Shown here one piece after another: positions 10,470 through 19,985 of a DNA stretch of 64,000 nt. The translations under genes and the position numbers were made by a program. Within the stretch, counting starts at the first letter, position 1; each line of letters begins with the position of its first letter. The stretch comes from Parastagonospora avenae f. sp. tritici 18332-5 (taxonomy: Eukaryota > Ascomycota > Dothideomycetes > Pleosporales > Phaeosphaeriaceae), in contig JAFJTR010000114.1 in NCBI GenBank assembly GCA_022559985.1, positions 19,214 through 83,213 on the forward strand. Direction: 5' to 3'. The notes below the pieces were generated by a model, which saw only the letters and a program-made list of their open reading frames with translations, was not told where the DNA came from and did no database searches.

Positions 10470-12441
10470 ATGGGTTCCCTTGTCCAGGCTATTTTTTTCT
10501 TCAATTCATTCCTACCAAATAGCTGGTTTGCGGCTGAACCACAGAGCAATTACGGTGAACAGAGTCTCAACGGGAAAACCTTTGACTATATCATTGTCGG
10601 AGGTGGTCTTACAGGGCTCGTCGTTGCTAACAGATTGAGCGAGGACAAAGATCGTGAGTGTTATACATGTGCGCTTCAGACTACACAGCCCGCATACTGA
10701 TCTAGACTTAGGAACTGTCCTCGTTTTAGAGAATGGCGGTATTAGCGATGATATTTCGACACAAGTCCCGAGCTTTGCGAACAGCATAAACTCGCGACTG
10801 ATGTATGACATCACATCTGCTCCCGATGCTAATACTGGTGGTAAGACATACCCAGTCTACGTCGGTAACGTTGTAGGAGGGGGATCAGTGGTCAACGGTA
10901 TGGCTTTTGATCGCGCATCTGCTGCAGACTATGATGCATGGGAACAGCTGGGCAACACAGGGTGGAACTGGAACAGCCTTCTTACATACTTCAAGAAGTC
11001 GACCACCTTCACGCCACCAAACCAAGCTCACGCACAAGAATTTGGGATCACGTACGATGCGTCTTACTATGGCACCAACGGCCCTGTCCAGGCTTCCTTT
11101 CCCAATTTTGAATACGACGATACCAAGAACATCTGGGCTGCGTTCAAAGCTGAAAATGTTCCTCTGCCAACAGAGCATGCCGCAGGCCTTGCCGTCGGCG
11201 CCTTCTGGACACCTACTGCGCTACAACCTGAGACCCAAACTCGATCGTCGGCCAGGAACGCGTACTATGATCCCGTCAGGAGCCGCAGCAATCTCGTACT
11301 AGCTACCGGCAAGAAGGTCAACGAGGTTCTATTTGACCAAGGCTTATTATCCATAATCAACCCCAAAGCCACTGGCGTCCAATACGTATCGAAGGCCGAT
11401 GGCTCCGTGGGCAAGGTCTACGCGAAGCGCGAAGTCATACTCGCTGCTGGCTCAGTCTTCACGCCTCAACTGCTCCAGCTGAGTGGCATCGGCCCAAGAG
11501 AGGTTCTCCAGGCCGCAGGCATCAAAGTCAAGCGTGACCTAAGCTCCGTTGGTGCGAACATGCAGGACCATCCCAATGCAAATGTCATGTTTGACCTCAA
11601 AAACCTCGCTAAGGTCAACGTGTTTAGTGGCCAAGACCCAGCCTCCAACCAAACCGCATGGAATGACTACACAATTAAGAAGAATGGCCCTCTCACACAA
11701 GCCCATGGAAGTAGTCTCGCCTTCCTCAGCCTCAATTCCATCACAGACAAAGCCTCGCAGATCGTCCAAACAATCAAGGCTCAAAATATCCTCAGCGTGC
11801 TTCCCAGCATCTACAGCAAGGACCAAAATCTACTGCGTGGTATCCTCAAGCAGCGCGATATCATTGCAAACCTGCACGCCAGCCTCAAATCAGCTGTCGG
11901 AGAGATCCCCATGACACCCTTCGGCCTAGCCATCAATGCTCTTCAGCGCCCGTTGTCTCGAGGGTCCATCAACATCGACCCAAAGAACAAGTACGGCAAT
12001 CCCATCGTCCAATTTAACACCTTCTCGAATCCTGTCGACCGCCAAATTATCGTCGAGATGGTGCGCTGGACACGTAGGCACTGGGCAAAGAAAGAGCTCG
12101 CCATGTACTCCCCGATAGAGATCTCCCCCGGTGCACAATTCCAGACTGATGACGAGATCATCGACGCGCTCATTCAGCAGAATGGCCTTGGCGCGTCATT
12201 TGCGCACATGTCAGGCACGTGCTCAATGATGCCCGAATTGTTGGGTGGCTGTGTTGGAAGCGACCTAACAATCTACGGCACAAAGCAACTGAGCGTAGTC
12301 GACGCAAGTATCATTCCTTTAGTCCCTGCAACGCATCTGCAAGCTACTATGTATGCTGTTGCAGAGAAGGCAGCGGATATTATCAAAGCGCGCAATGCAG
12401 TGCGCGATTTCTTTCCCTTGTCCAGGTTTTGGCGGAGTTAA
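10470..12441 (+). CDS. Secreted GMC-family FAD oxidoreductase
   Basis: Two exons, 10470..10653 and 10712..12441, with a 58-bp intron; 637 aa. The ATG at 10470 gives a hydrophobic signal peptide (MGSLVQAIFFFNSF...). The ADP-binding motif YIIVGGGLTGLVVANRLSE follows, then the first GMC signature VGGGSVVNGMAF and the second GMC signature AAGSVFTPQLLQLSGIGP. The C-terminal domain carries FAHMSGTCSM and PATHLQATMYAVAEKAADII, which supply the two active-site histidines expected in this family. GMC enzymes oxidise alcohols or sugars with FAD, often making H2O2: glucose oxidase, aryl-alcohol oxidase, or dehydrogenase forms. The sequence alone does not fix the substrate. The 3' end runs against the monooxygenase remnant on the opposite strand. 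Confidence 0.93.
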
Positions 12442-12796
12442 ACCACATTCGTTCAAAATTTCTTGTAGCACAATGTGATTCAGACATTCTTTCGCACGAA
12501 CATAGCTATCCTTACTTCGGCTAGAAATCCAAGTGTATCCTTCTGTCTTTGCTGCATGGCTCGGCTTCGTTTCGAACTTCATCACTGGACTATTAAGAAA
12601 ATTCTCTAAAACATCGTGCGTGAAGAAGGTCTGCGCTTTCGAGATCTGCACCTCGTTCGCGCCGCGCTTCCAGATTCTCTCGTCGTACGCCGTGATCGCG
12701 TCTTGCAAGGTAGAAGAGCCTGCTTGTGCGGACTTGAGGGCCTCTACGATGCAGGCCAATGATTATGACTTTCATGTTGTAATCGATAGAACCCAT
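12319..12796 (-). pseudogene. Internally deleted FAD monooxygenase remnant
   Basis: From the ATG at 12796 the frame reads MGSIDYNMKVIIIGL, the exact start expected of an FAD monooxygenase just before its glycine-rich loop. The reading then jumps straight into what looks like the C-terminal end of the same kind of enzyme in another frame: EALKSAQAGSSTLQDAITAY and DERIWKRGANEVQISKAQ, up to about 12580. Nearly the whole catalytic body is missing, and the junction lies near 12755-12765. The minus frame stays open to 12319, across the 3' end of the GMC gene, but nothing recognisable remains there. I infer a single large internal deletion in a former monooxygenase gene of about 1.3 kb. Confidence 0.65.
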
Positions 12797-13093
12797 GGTT
12801 GAATAAGAAGCAGAGATGAAGAGACCAAGAGATTGAATAGAAGACCTGATGTTGGCTATTAGTGTGGGGGGAGGAGTAGCCTGCTATTTGGATCATTGAC
12901 TAGTTGCAGCGGAAAGGTAGGAAGTGAAAGTGATCTGCAAAATGCCGGATCTCCGCAACTTAGTGCATATTTTAACATTTGTGACGCACCGACAATTGTA
13001 TCATCAACTGTCGCGCGACTCGAATCGGGCTGAGAAGCTTACTCATACCATATGTCGCAAATTCGTTTACGGGTCACCCACGGGACATCTGCC

Positions 13094-13872
13094 TCAATTT
13101 ACATCTATATTCATCCCGACAGCAAAACACACTGCAGCCCTAACAATCTCCCTAACCACTTCAACCTCTTCCTCAGTCCTCGGAGCATACACCATGATCC
13201 AGCTCGGCGGTGCCAACCACGTCACCGGGAACCTCTGTCCCCATCCTCTCCTCATCACGAGTTTCGCGTCTTGCGGACTGACATACACATGCAGCGAGTT
13301 CTCAGAAGGATGCACATGCGCAACCTCGTAGAAGATCATGTGCGCGACTGGGTTGATGCTTTTGACATCTGACTTGACGTAGATGGCCGATCCCGTGCCT
13401 CCTTCTGTCTTACTTGTGCCTTCATTGATATATGATGAGTACGCAGGCGTACTGGCGAATTCTCGCATTAGATCTTGGAGCATCGTCGACGCAGCCGGTG
13501 TAATCTTTCCGGGCACTTGTCGTTGCGGCAAGGTCCAGCGAGTAAGATCTGGTCTTTCGCCAATGCGATCTGGTACTTTTTGAGGTTTGATATAGGATGT
13601 TCCAGTGTCGGGTATTGGTGATGGATCAAGCAGATTCTCGCGCTTGTAGAGCAGATAGAGACCCCATCGTTGGATTTTCAGATAGTATTGGAAGGTCGGT
13701 GGCGTGCCTCCAGTTCCTGAAATTTGTCAGGTAATTGATTTTGATGGTATTGAGATGAATACCGCGCACCCGAATCCTTCCAGTTGTTGAAGTCGTACCA
13801 GAATGCTACACCTGCCGCCACGACACCAGTAAGAATGTATTGAACTGTAGTTACAGCCATTACAGAAAGCAT
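13094..13872 (-). CDS. Luciferase-domain (DUF5519) protein
   Basis: Two exons, 13770..13872 and 13094..13716, with a 53-bp intron; 241 aa. The N-terminus has a single hydrophobic segment (VQYILTGVVAAGVAFWY), likely a membrane anchor or signal-anchor. A TPPTFQYYLKIQRWG stretch follows, then a C-terminal domain with the pattern of the fungal luciferase/DUF5519 family: VAHMIFYEVAHVHPSENSLH, VYVSPQDAKLVMRRGWGQRF. Despite the name, no light-producing activity is implied, and the biochemical role of these proteins is not established. An alternative ATG (MAVTTV) lies 12 bases downstream. The start region faces the class II aldolase gene across 614 bp. Confidence 0.8.
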
Positions 13873-14486
13873 GTGATTAATGAGCCTCAGTACTTGTTGT
13901 ATTTGATGACTAGAGTCGCATGCGATCGTCCTAGCTCGTGCTTGCTGGTAGTGTGAAGTATGAAGTGTTGTTTCCGGGTAACGCGTGCGCTAGTCTTCGG
14001 ATCCCCTCGCGTCTTTCCCCTGATGCCATTACCACCATCCCCGCAACCTGTAACACTATCGCCATATATAGTTTCCACAAACGCATCTTGCCCTGAGATA
14101 AGCATGGGTTGAAGGATTTGTAAAGTTGGCTTCATATCGTGGCTCAAACATTTTCAACTATTTTGAGACCTCAGACCGCAACCCAAAACGATGAAACAAC
14201 ACGAAAAGAGCTAGGAGACTAAGGATCAAAACAACCAGTGCCTCACCACCAAGGCTACAGATAAACACGCATCACCAAATTCGGAATCGTGTGCCGATCA
14301 TCAGATTATTTCTGGTGAGATAATAATTATTGTCTTGCGATCGCGTCGACTCCAAGACAGCCAAATCCCTCTCCGCGTAAAATACCACCCCACACAGGAC
14401 CCAATAAACACTCTCGTGGCAATCGCATCGAAGATCAAGAGAATCCACCTCCCTTCTGCACAGAACACACACACACCATCAACAAA
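13873..14486. other. Divergent promoter region
   Basis: 614 bp between the luciferase-domain gene (leftward) and the aldolase-like gene (rightward). It holds no credible gene. The last part before the ATG at 14487 is a CA-rich leader (ACACACACACC), common in fungal 5' UTRs. Confidence 0.5.
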
Positions 14487-15314
14487 ATGCCTTCCCCCAT
14501 CCCCGCCCCTTTCCTCCAAGCCCTCCGCCTCGTCATCCGCGCAAACCACATCCTGCACCAACAAGGCCTCGTCGATGCCTTCGGCCACATCTCCATCCGC
14601 CACCCGATGGACAAATCCCAATACCTGGTTGCCGCCTACGACCCCGGCGCGCCCGCGCTCGTCAAATCCCGCTCCGACTTCATCGCCTACTGGATCGCCG
14701 ACTCGTCGCCCGTAGACGCGTCCGCGCCGCAGGGCTACAGCGAGCGTTTCATCCACGGGGCGGTGTTTAAGAAATTTCCGCACGCGAAGTGCGTCGTGCA
14801 CAGTCATAGTGAGGCTGTGATTCCGTTTACGCTGGGGAGGCATGGTGTCAAGCCGGTCTTTCATATGGCGGGGTTCATGGGCGCGGAGTGGTGTCCGATG
14901 TTCCGCGCCGGCGAGGCGTATAGCAGTATGAGGGAGTTTGAGCCGGATATGTTGGTCAAGAATCAGGTGCTTGGGACTGCGCTGGCGGAGAAGATGAGCG
15001 ATGAGCAGCCGGTTGTGCTGCAGCATAAACATGGGTTTACGACGTTTGGGAGGAGTGTTGAGGAGGCGATTTACCGCGCGGTGTACACGCAGATGAACTG
15101 TAGGCTGCTTGCGCAAGCGCTGGCGGCGGAGAATCTGGACTGGGAGCGCGTGGCGTTTTTGACGAAGGAGGAGGCGCGCGCGTGTAGGGTTATGAATGAG
15201 AAGTGTCAGGACAAGAGTTTTAGGCTGTGGCTGAGGGAGGTACAGGTTAATCCGCTGTTTGAGAATGAGGAGGGGGAGCCGGAAAAGGGAGAGGTTGCGG
15301 GTATGAAGATGTGA
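14487..15314 (+). CDS. Class II aldolase/adducin-domain protein
   Basis: Single exon, 275 aa, ATG preceded by AACAAA. The fold markers of the class II aldolase (AraD/FucA) family are present: GHISIRHP near the start, the zinc-binding pair HSHSEAVIPF and HKHGFTTFGRSVEEAIYRAVY downstream, and MLVKNQVLGTALAEKM between them. These enzymes cleave or epimerise phosphorylated sugars, and related fungal proteins are often only annotated by domain. There is no signal peptide, so it is probably cytosolic. Codon use is strongly GC3-biased, which opens a long spurious antisense frame over the gene. The exact substrate is unknown. Confidence 0.9.
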   Translation: MPSPIPAPFLQALRLVIRANHILHQQGLVDAFGHISIRHPMDKSQYLVAAYDPGAPALVKSRSDFIAYWIADSSPVDASAPQGYSERFIHGAVFKKFPHAKCVVHSHSEAVIPFTLGRHGVKPVFHMAGFMGAEWCPMFRAGEAYSSMREFEPDMLVKNQVLGTALAEKMSDEQPVVLQHKHGFTTFGRSVEEAIYRAVYTQMNCRLLAQALAAENLDWERVAFLTKEEARACRVMNEKCQDKSFRLWLREVQVNPLFENEEGEPEKGEVAGMKM

Positions 15315-15426
15315 GTAGAGACTGCGAGAGAGGGTGCATGGGAAGTTGACGGAGTGTAGGAGAAAGCACAAGTCTAGGTCGAGTGCGCATACGTCGAGAG
15401 CGTTGAAAGAGGTGGAGGGAGCATCG

Positions 15427-15693
15427 ATGTCGACACTGGAGCCATCGGTGCCTGTGCCAGACACTGTGGCACATACACATACGGCTGAGCTGCCAATGCT
15501 TACTGCGAAGCCATCAGCATCAACAACAAGATCAGCAAAACAAACGACAGCACTGTCATCACACCCACCAACACCCCTGACACAACCATCAGGACCATTT
15601 CTGCAACCACCACCTCAAATCCGAAATCCAACGTTCCACAAATCACCCCCCTCAAAGGGCCGCTGCGTAGACTGCGGCGTCGAAGTCCCGTGA
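15427..15693 (+). CDS. Possible small Pro/Thr-rich protein with CxxC tail
   Basis: An 88-codon frame from an ATG at 15427 to a TGA at 15691, between two convergent genes. It is rich in Pro, Ser and Thr and ends with SKGRCVDCGVEVP, a lone CxxC knuckle. It may be a real small gene, part of the aldolase 3' UTR, or chance. No homologue is recognised. Confidence 0.25.
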   Translation: MSTLEPSVPVPDTVAHTHTAELPMLTAKPSASTTRSAKQTTALSSHPPTPLTQPSGPFLQPPPQIRNPTFHKSPPSKGRCVDCGVEVP

Positions 15694-15772
15694 ACCAAAA
15701 ATAACAGCAAGGAACAATCATAGTCATAATCATAATATTAGGGTATCAAGTTCCTCTTTCTCATCCTCCCAT

Positions 15773-16737
15773 TCACGACTTAAACTCCACCCCCGGCGCA
15801 CCCTCACACGCACTAATCTCGCCAAAATACCACAAATGCGCATCAACATCGACTCCGAAATCCCCCTCGTTGCCCTTGAGATTCAGCGTGCCCTGCAGCA
15901 CATTCACATCCGCCGGCGTAACCGGCACATCCACACCGCTGGTAACATAGTACTCTGGGCTGATGTGTCTGAAGCCGAGCAGCGCAGGCGGCAGCTTGGG
16001 CACGGGGTCGTTCTTGTGCGTGACGCGGAACGTCGCGCCCATGGTCGTGTTGGAAAGGTATTGGGAGATGCTCTCGAGCCCGATTTTTGGCGCGCCGTAG
16101 GTGTACAAGTCGACGGTGGTGCCTTGGCTGCGCAGCACGGCGGCGGCGAGGGACGCGAGTGCGCCGCCGAGGGAGTGCCCGGTAGCCACGACTTTGTAGT
16201 CTGGGTACTGGGCCTTCGCGGCGGAGATGGCGGCGAGCACATTGGATTGCGCTTCGAGCCAGCTGGACCAGAAGCCCTTGCTTGCGAGACAGGTGGGGCA
16301 GATGGTGGTGGAGATGGTCGGGAAGACGAGGTTGGTGATCCAGTTGCGTATGCTGCGCGAGCCGCGGAAACTGAGCACGATAAGCTTGTTGGTGGTGTCG
16401 GTGGCGACGAAGCCGGTTACGTCGGTGGCGATGCTGTTTTCGAATTCGGTGAGGGTGTTGGTGGAGGCGGATTCGACGAGTGGGCAGTTTCCTTGGGCGC
16501 AGGAGAGTTTGGTGTTGGGCGAGTTGTTGTTGGACAGGCAGTACGCTGCGGCGGAGTACTGGCTGAAGAACTGGAGCTGGGAGAGGACGTCGTTGGAGAC
16601 AGCTGGGAAATATGTTAGAATGTGCTCGTGTTGAAGATAGTAGGTGACTTACCTCTGCCATTGAGCTCGACGGGAGCTGCGGTGACAGAACTAACTGCAC
16701 CGAGCAACACAGCTGCTAGTTGTAGAAGAGGAGACAT
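15773..16737 (-). CDS. Secreted class 3 lipase / feruloyl-esterase-like hydrolase
   Basis: Two exons, 16653..16737 and 15773..16602, with a 50-bp intron; 304 aa. The start gives a signal peptide ([20 protein letters not shown]). The mature enzyme begins [13 protein letters not shown] and has [17 protein letters not shown] (oxyanion region). The nucleophile elbow is [19 protein letters not shown], then YGAPKIG and [15 protein letters not shown], which carries the usual catalytic Asp. The catalytic His is probably in [10 protein letters not shown] near the C-terminus. The six or more cysteines fit a secreted, disulphide-bonded fold. The Lipase_3 family covers triacylglycerol lipases and FaeA-type feruloyl esterases, and the sequence alone does not separate the two. 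Confidence 0.92.
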
Positions 16738-18290
16738 TGTTGGTTTTATCCTAGATATTCCCTAGCTCTTACTCAAATTATTACAGCCGATATGAGAGCA
16801 GTGTACAGACGCGAAGGAACGAAAGACAAGCTCGCAACCCGATATCGAGCAAACCCTACGCGCCTTCACCGCGACTTTATACATTCCAACAACGAGTCAA
16901 AGCCTAAAGCCCGCCCCATCCCCATCTCTCCTTTCACACTAGGATCAGTACTGGATTGTGTTCGAGATGTACATCCTTGTCCTGGTCCCGCAGCCCGCAT
17001 GCCCACGTTAACAATTCCCGGCCATCAAGCATTGTCCGAGGACCATGTCTATTTTCAGCGGTATCCCCGTGTCTGGATTGGGCAAAGTTTCCAAAGTTGA
17101 CGGCCGTTTTAGGCAGTCGTGGTGGCAAGAATGCCGACTAGCAGCAGTAACCGCCGAGGATATGAATTCAGATCACATTGTTGGCCAGACGTTTGGCGCC
17201 GGCATGCCGCAATTCCGACTTGGGAACGCGAATGTGCTGCGACAAATCCACTGCTTGTCTGTGTTTGCTGTTGCTATCTGCAGTGCCGCGTGGGCCACAG
17301 TTAACGTTTGGTGAAGCCAGTGCGCACAAAGGCCCGACTTTAGCAAAACGTTTTCTGACGTTGAATCATTGCCCCATTGGTCTCCGCTTACCACGCGATC
17401 TGGTAAACACCAGGGGTTGACGCAGTCCAACTCAGATCAATTACCGTGTCAGCCTTAGGAACAAGCCTTCCTCGGAAACCGTATCGGGCATCCATAATCA
17501 GTCAGCTCACTCTCTTGCTGCTTCAAACCTCATTGCTCGTCTTGCGCAACGCATCTCGCAATTGTGTTCTCCATCAACATACTCTCTCCATACTAGTCGC
17601 TGCCCAATACTAGTTTTGCGGGGTAACAATGACGGCCATATGTACTGTCGCGTGACTCCGGAGCGCGTAGCGACTTCAGGAAGGCGTCGTAGAGAACTAT
17701 CAGTGTCTAGGGGCGGAAACCGTAGAAAAGCAAGAAAGCAGCTCGGTGTCGTCACTCATCTCGGTTAGCGTAGGTAGTAGTTCATGCGCTGCTGTAGATC
17801 ACCAACATTTCTGCTAGGCGGTGGATAAATGCACACCGTAACCGACAGAGTAGACAAGGTAGACAGTAAATGGTGGAGATGTCACAATCATGCGGGGCTT
17901 ATTGATCGATGTGATGGATGGTCAGCTGGCAACGGGCGCGCTTCAGGAACAGGAATGGTGAATTTGTCTGCATATTGGTGGCTGCTTCGCTCCGAGCTGC
18001 TTTTGTGATTGAATTGTGTATTCCCTCGGCTCACCACAGCTAGTAGAGTTCTCTCCTTAATGCTCGCGTCGCGAGTCGTGTACCAGATCCAGAGATGGAT
18101 GATGTGGAGAACAACGTGGCCTGCCCGAGGCTACCGCGATAGTGTCTAGCCCGCGAACGTGCTTCCGTCGGAGATTCGCCGTGTCTGTACTGGCTTTGCG
18201 AACAGACTCCCAAAACCAAGCGTCTGGATTCTGGAAGATATGGGGAAAGCGCTTTGACCCGGGCGCGACCGGCGAAGCGGCAAGGACGAA
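16738..18290. other. Intergenic; no gene seen
   Basis: About 1.55 kb upstream of the lipase gene and downstream of GET3. Open frames here are short (80-100 codons) on both strands, with no domain content and no splice partners. I see no RNA gene or repeat. Confidence 0.5.
16875..16881 (-). promoter_or_regulatory. Candidate TATA box for lipase gene
   Basis: Read on the minus strand this is TATAAAG, 138 bases upstream of the lipase ATG at 16737. Position and sequence are plausible, but no transcription start is known. Confidence 0.3.
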
Positions 18291-19411
18291 TTACTGAGGA
18301 GGAACGTAGGGCTTCACCAGCATCTCGCTGAACCTGTATGGGTTGTTAGCGAAAGTACCCCCTTTCCAGGAGCGCGACTTACTTTTCCAGTTTCTCCTTG
18401 CCTCGCACCTCTTCGACCAGCAACGGCATCTTGACCACGTTGAACTCGTCGTACAGCTCCTCGATCTGTTCCAAGTACTTCTTCTGCATCTTTCTTCGTG
18501 CGTTGCACTGCTCGCATGGGTTGTCCTGCTTGGGGAAGAGCAGCTGATTGACAACAATGGAGTGTGTGTCAATCTCGTAGCTGTTGAGTTCCTGGATCAT
18601 GCGCTCCGTCTCGTACAAGCTCAAGAATTCTGGAATGCAGACACAGACGAATGTCGTCAGGTCTGCGTCCTTGAACTGTCCGTTGACCTCTGAAATGGTT
18701 CCGCGCAGTGCCTCCATCTTCTCGACCAGCTCGTCGATGTTTTGTCCGTTTGGCAGCCTGCCGCCGCCGCCGAGGAAGCTGTTCAGCATAGGCCCGAATT
18801 GGCGCGAGAGTTGTGAGACCTTGGAGAGCGCCTTCTCCATGACGGTGGGGAATTGGAGGAAGCGGAGTGTGTGACCGGTAGGTGCGGTGTCGAAGATGAT
18901 GACTTCGTAGGACATGGACTTGACCTGCTTGAGGACTTCGGCGAAAGACATGGCCTCGTCTACACCGGGGATCTGAGATCCATTAGCTTTGTTGTGTCGC
19001 ATACCGCCAGTTTCGTAGACATACGCTGAATGCCAAATCCTGCATCATGTTGCCCATTCCACCGAGTCCTGCCATGGCATCCTCTCCGCTCTCTCCACCG
19101 CCTGCCAGTAGGTCTTGTATACTGCCGTTGGGGTCGATCTCCATGGCACTGAGGTTGTCGAAGCCGTTGATCAGCCGCGCATCCTTGCCAAACTTCTGGT
19201 TGAAAGCATCTGACAGGTTGTGCGCCGGGTCGGTGGAAATGAGGAGTACAGACTTGCGGTGTTTTGCGAGCTGTATGGCAAGCGAACATGATGTTGTTGT
19301 CTTTCCAACACCACCTTTACCACCAACGAATATCCAGCGAAGTGTCTTCTGGTCGAGGATTGGCTGGAGCGTGGGCTCCATGTCCGAGTCGATCAGCGCT
19401 GCGGAAGCCAT
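18291..19411 (-). CDS. GET3: GET3 tail-anchored-protein targeting ATPase
   Basis: Three exons: 19025..19411, 18383..18972 and 18291..18333; 339 aa, the usual GET3 length. The deviant Walker A P-loop [18 protein letters not shown] is present, and switch [13 protein letters not shown] follows. Switch II is [19 protein letters not shown] methionine- and glycine-rich client-binding part ([17 protein letters not shown]) and the zinc-binding CEQC, which holds the dimer together, are also visible. GET3 receives C-terminally anchored membrane proteins and delivers them to the ER receptor GET1/GET2. The last exon is only 43 bp ([13 protein letters not shown]). The gene reads in the same direction as ISWI, whose stop lies 574 bp upstream of this start. 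The identification is secure. Confidence 0.97.
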
Positions 19412-19985
19412 GGTTGCGTGCTATGAGTGGAGGTAATTCGGTCGTGGAGAAGCCAACGGTGTATCAGGCGAGTCTTTCTTCCTCGAATAGTGTTAACCCC
19501 AACTATGATCTGGCCTCACAGCGTAGAAGGTTCCCGAAGCTTCGACACGCGCGAGTTATGCGCGGATAGAATGCCTTTGAGGGAAAGGTTATAGACGTAC
19601 AAGTCGCTGTGATTCGGGAATGTAGGCTCAGAAATGTTTCAATGTACTGTCCAACGACTTGCGCAAGAATTGGTAGTGGGAATTGTAGAAGTCGTAGAGG
19701 GGAGCACAAGAAAGTTGATGCGCCTTGGTCTTGGTGGGGCTGCGTCATAGCTTCTCATGCGTCACCCCGCGCTCCTGGCCTCCGACCTCGATATCGCAGC
19801 ACATTCACCCAACACACAAGTTTCATAATTTAGTTGAATTACAGTCTAACAGAGTAATAGCACTAACACTTGTCGTGCTACGGGCCCTCCATTGCCGTCA
19901 AGGATGTCCCAGCCACAAGTCATGCTTCAATATTCGCCAAACTCCATGCCATGCCAAAGCCTCGTACCCGTGATCCTACAGTTCT
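19412..19985. other. Intergenic, GET3 promoter and ISWI 3' region
   Basis: 574 bp between the ISWI stop and the GET3 start, both leftward genes. No credible coding frame or RNA gene is seen. Confidence 0.5.

Noticed and set aside
14301..15464. 387-codon antisense frame over the aldolase gene
   Set aside because: It mirrors the GC3-biased class II aldolase on the other strand, is low-complexity in translation, and has no recognised domain.
15843..16700. Long frames (285 and 260 codons) on both strands over the lipase
   Set aside because: Arg/Pro/His-rich or Gly/Asp/Val-rich shadow frames of the GC-rich lipase exon; the lipase frame carries all catalytic motifs.
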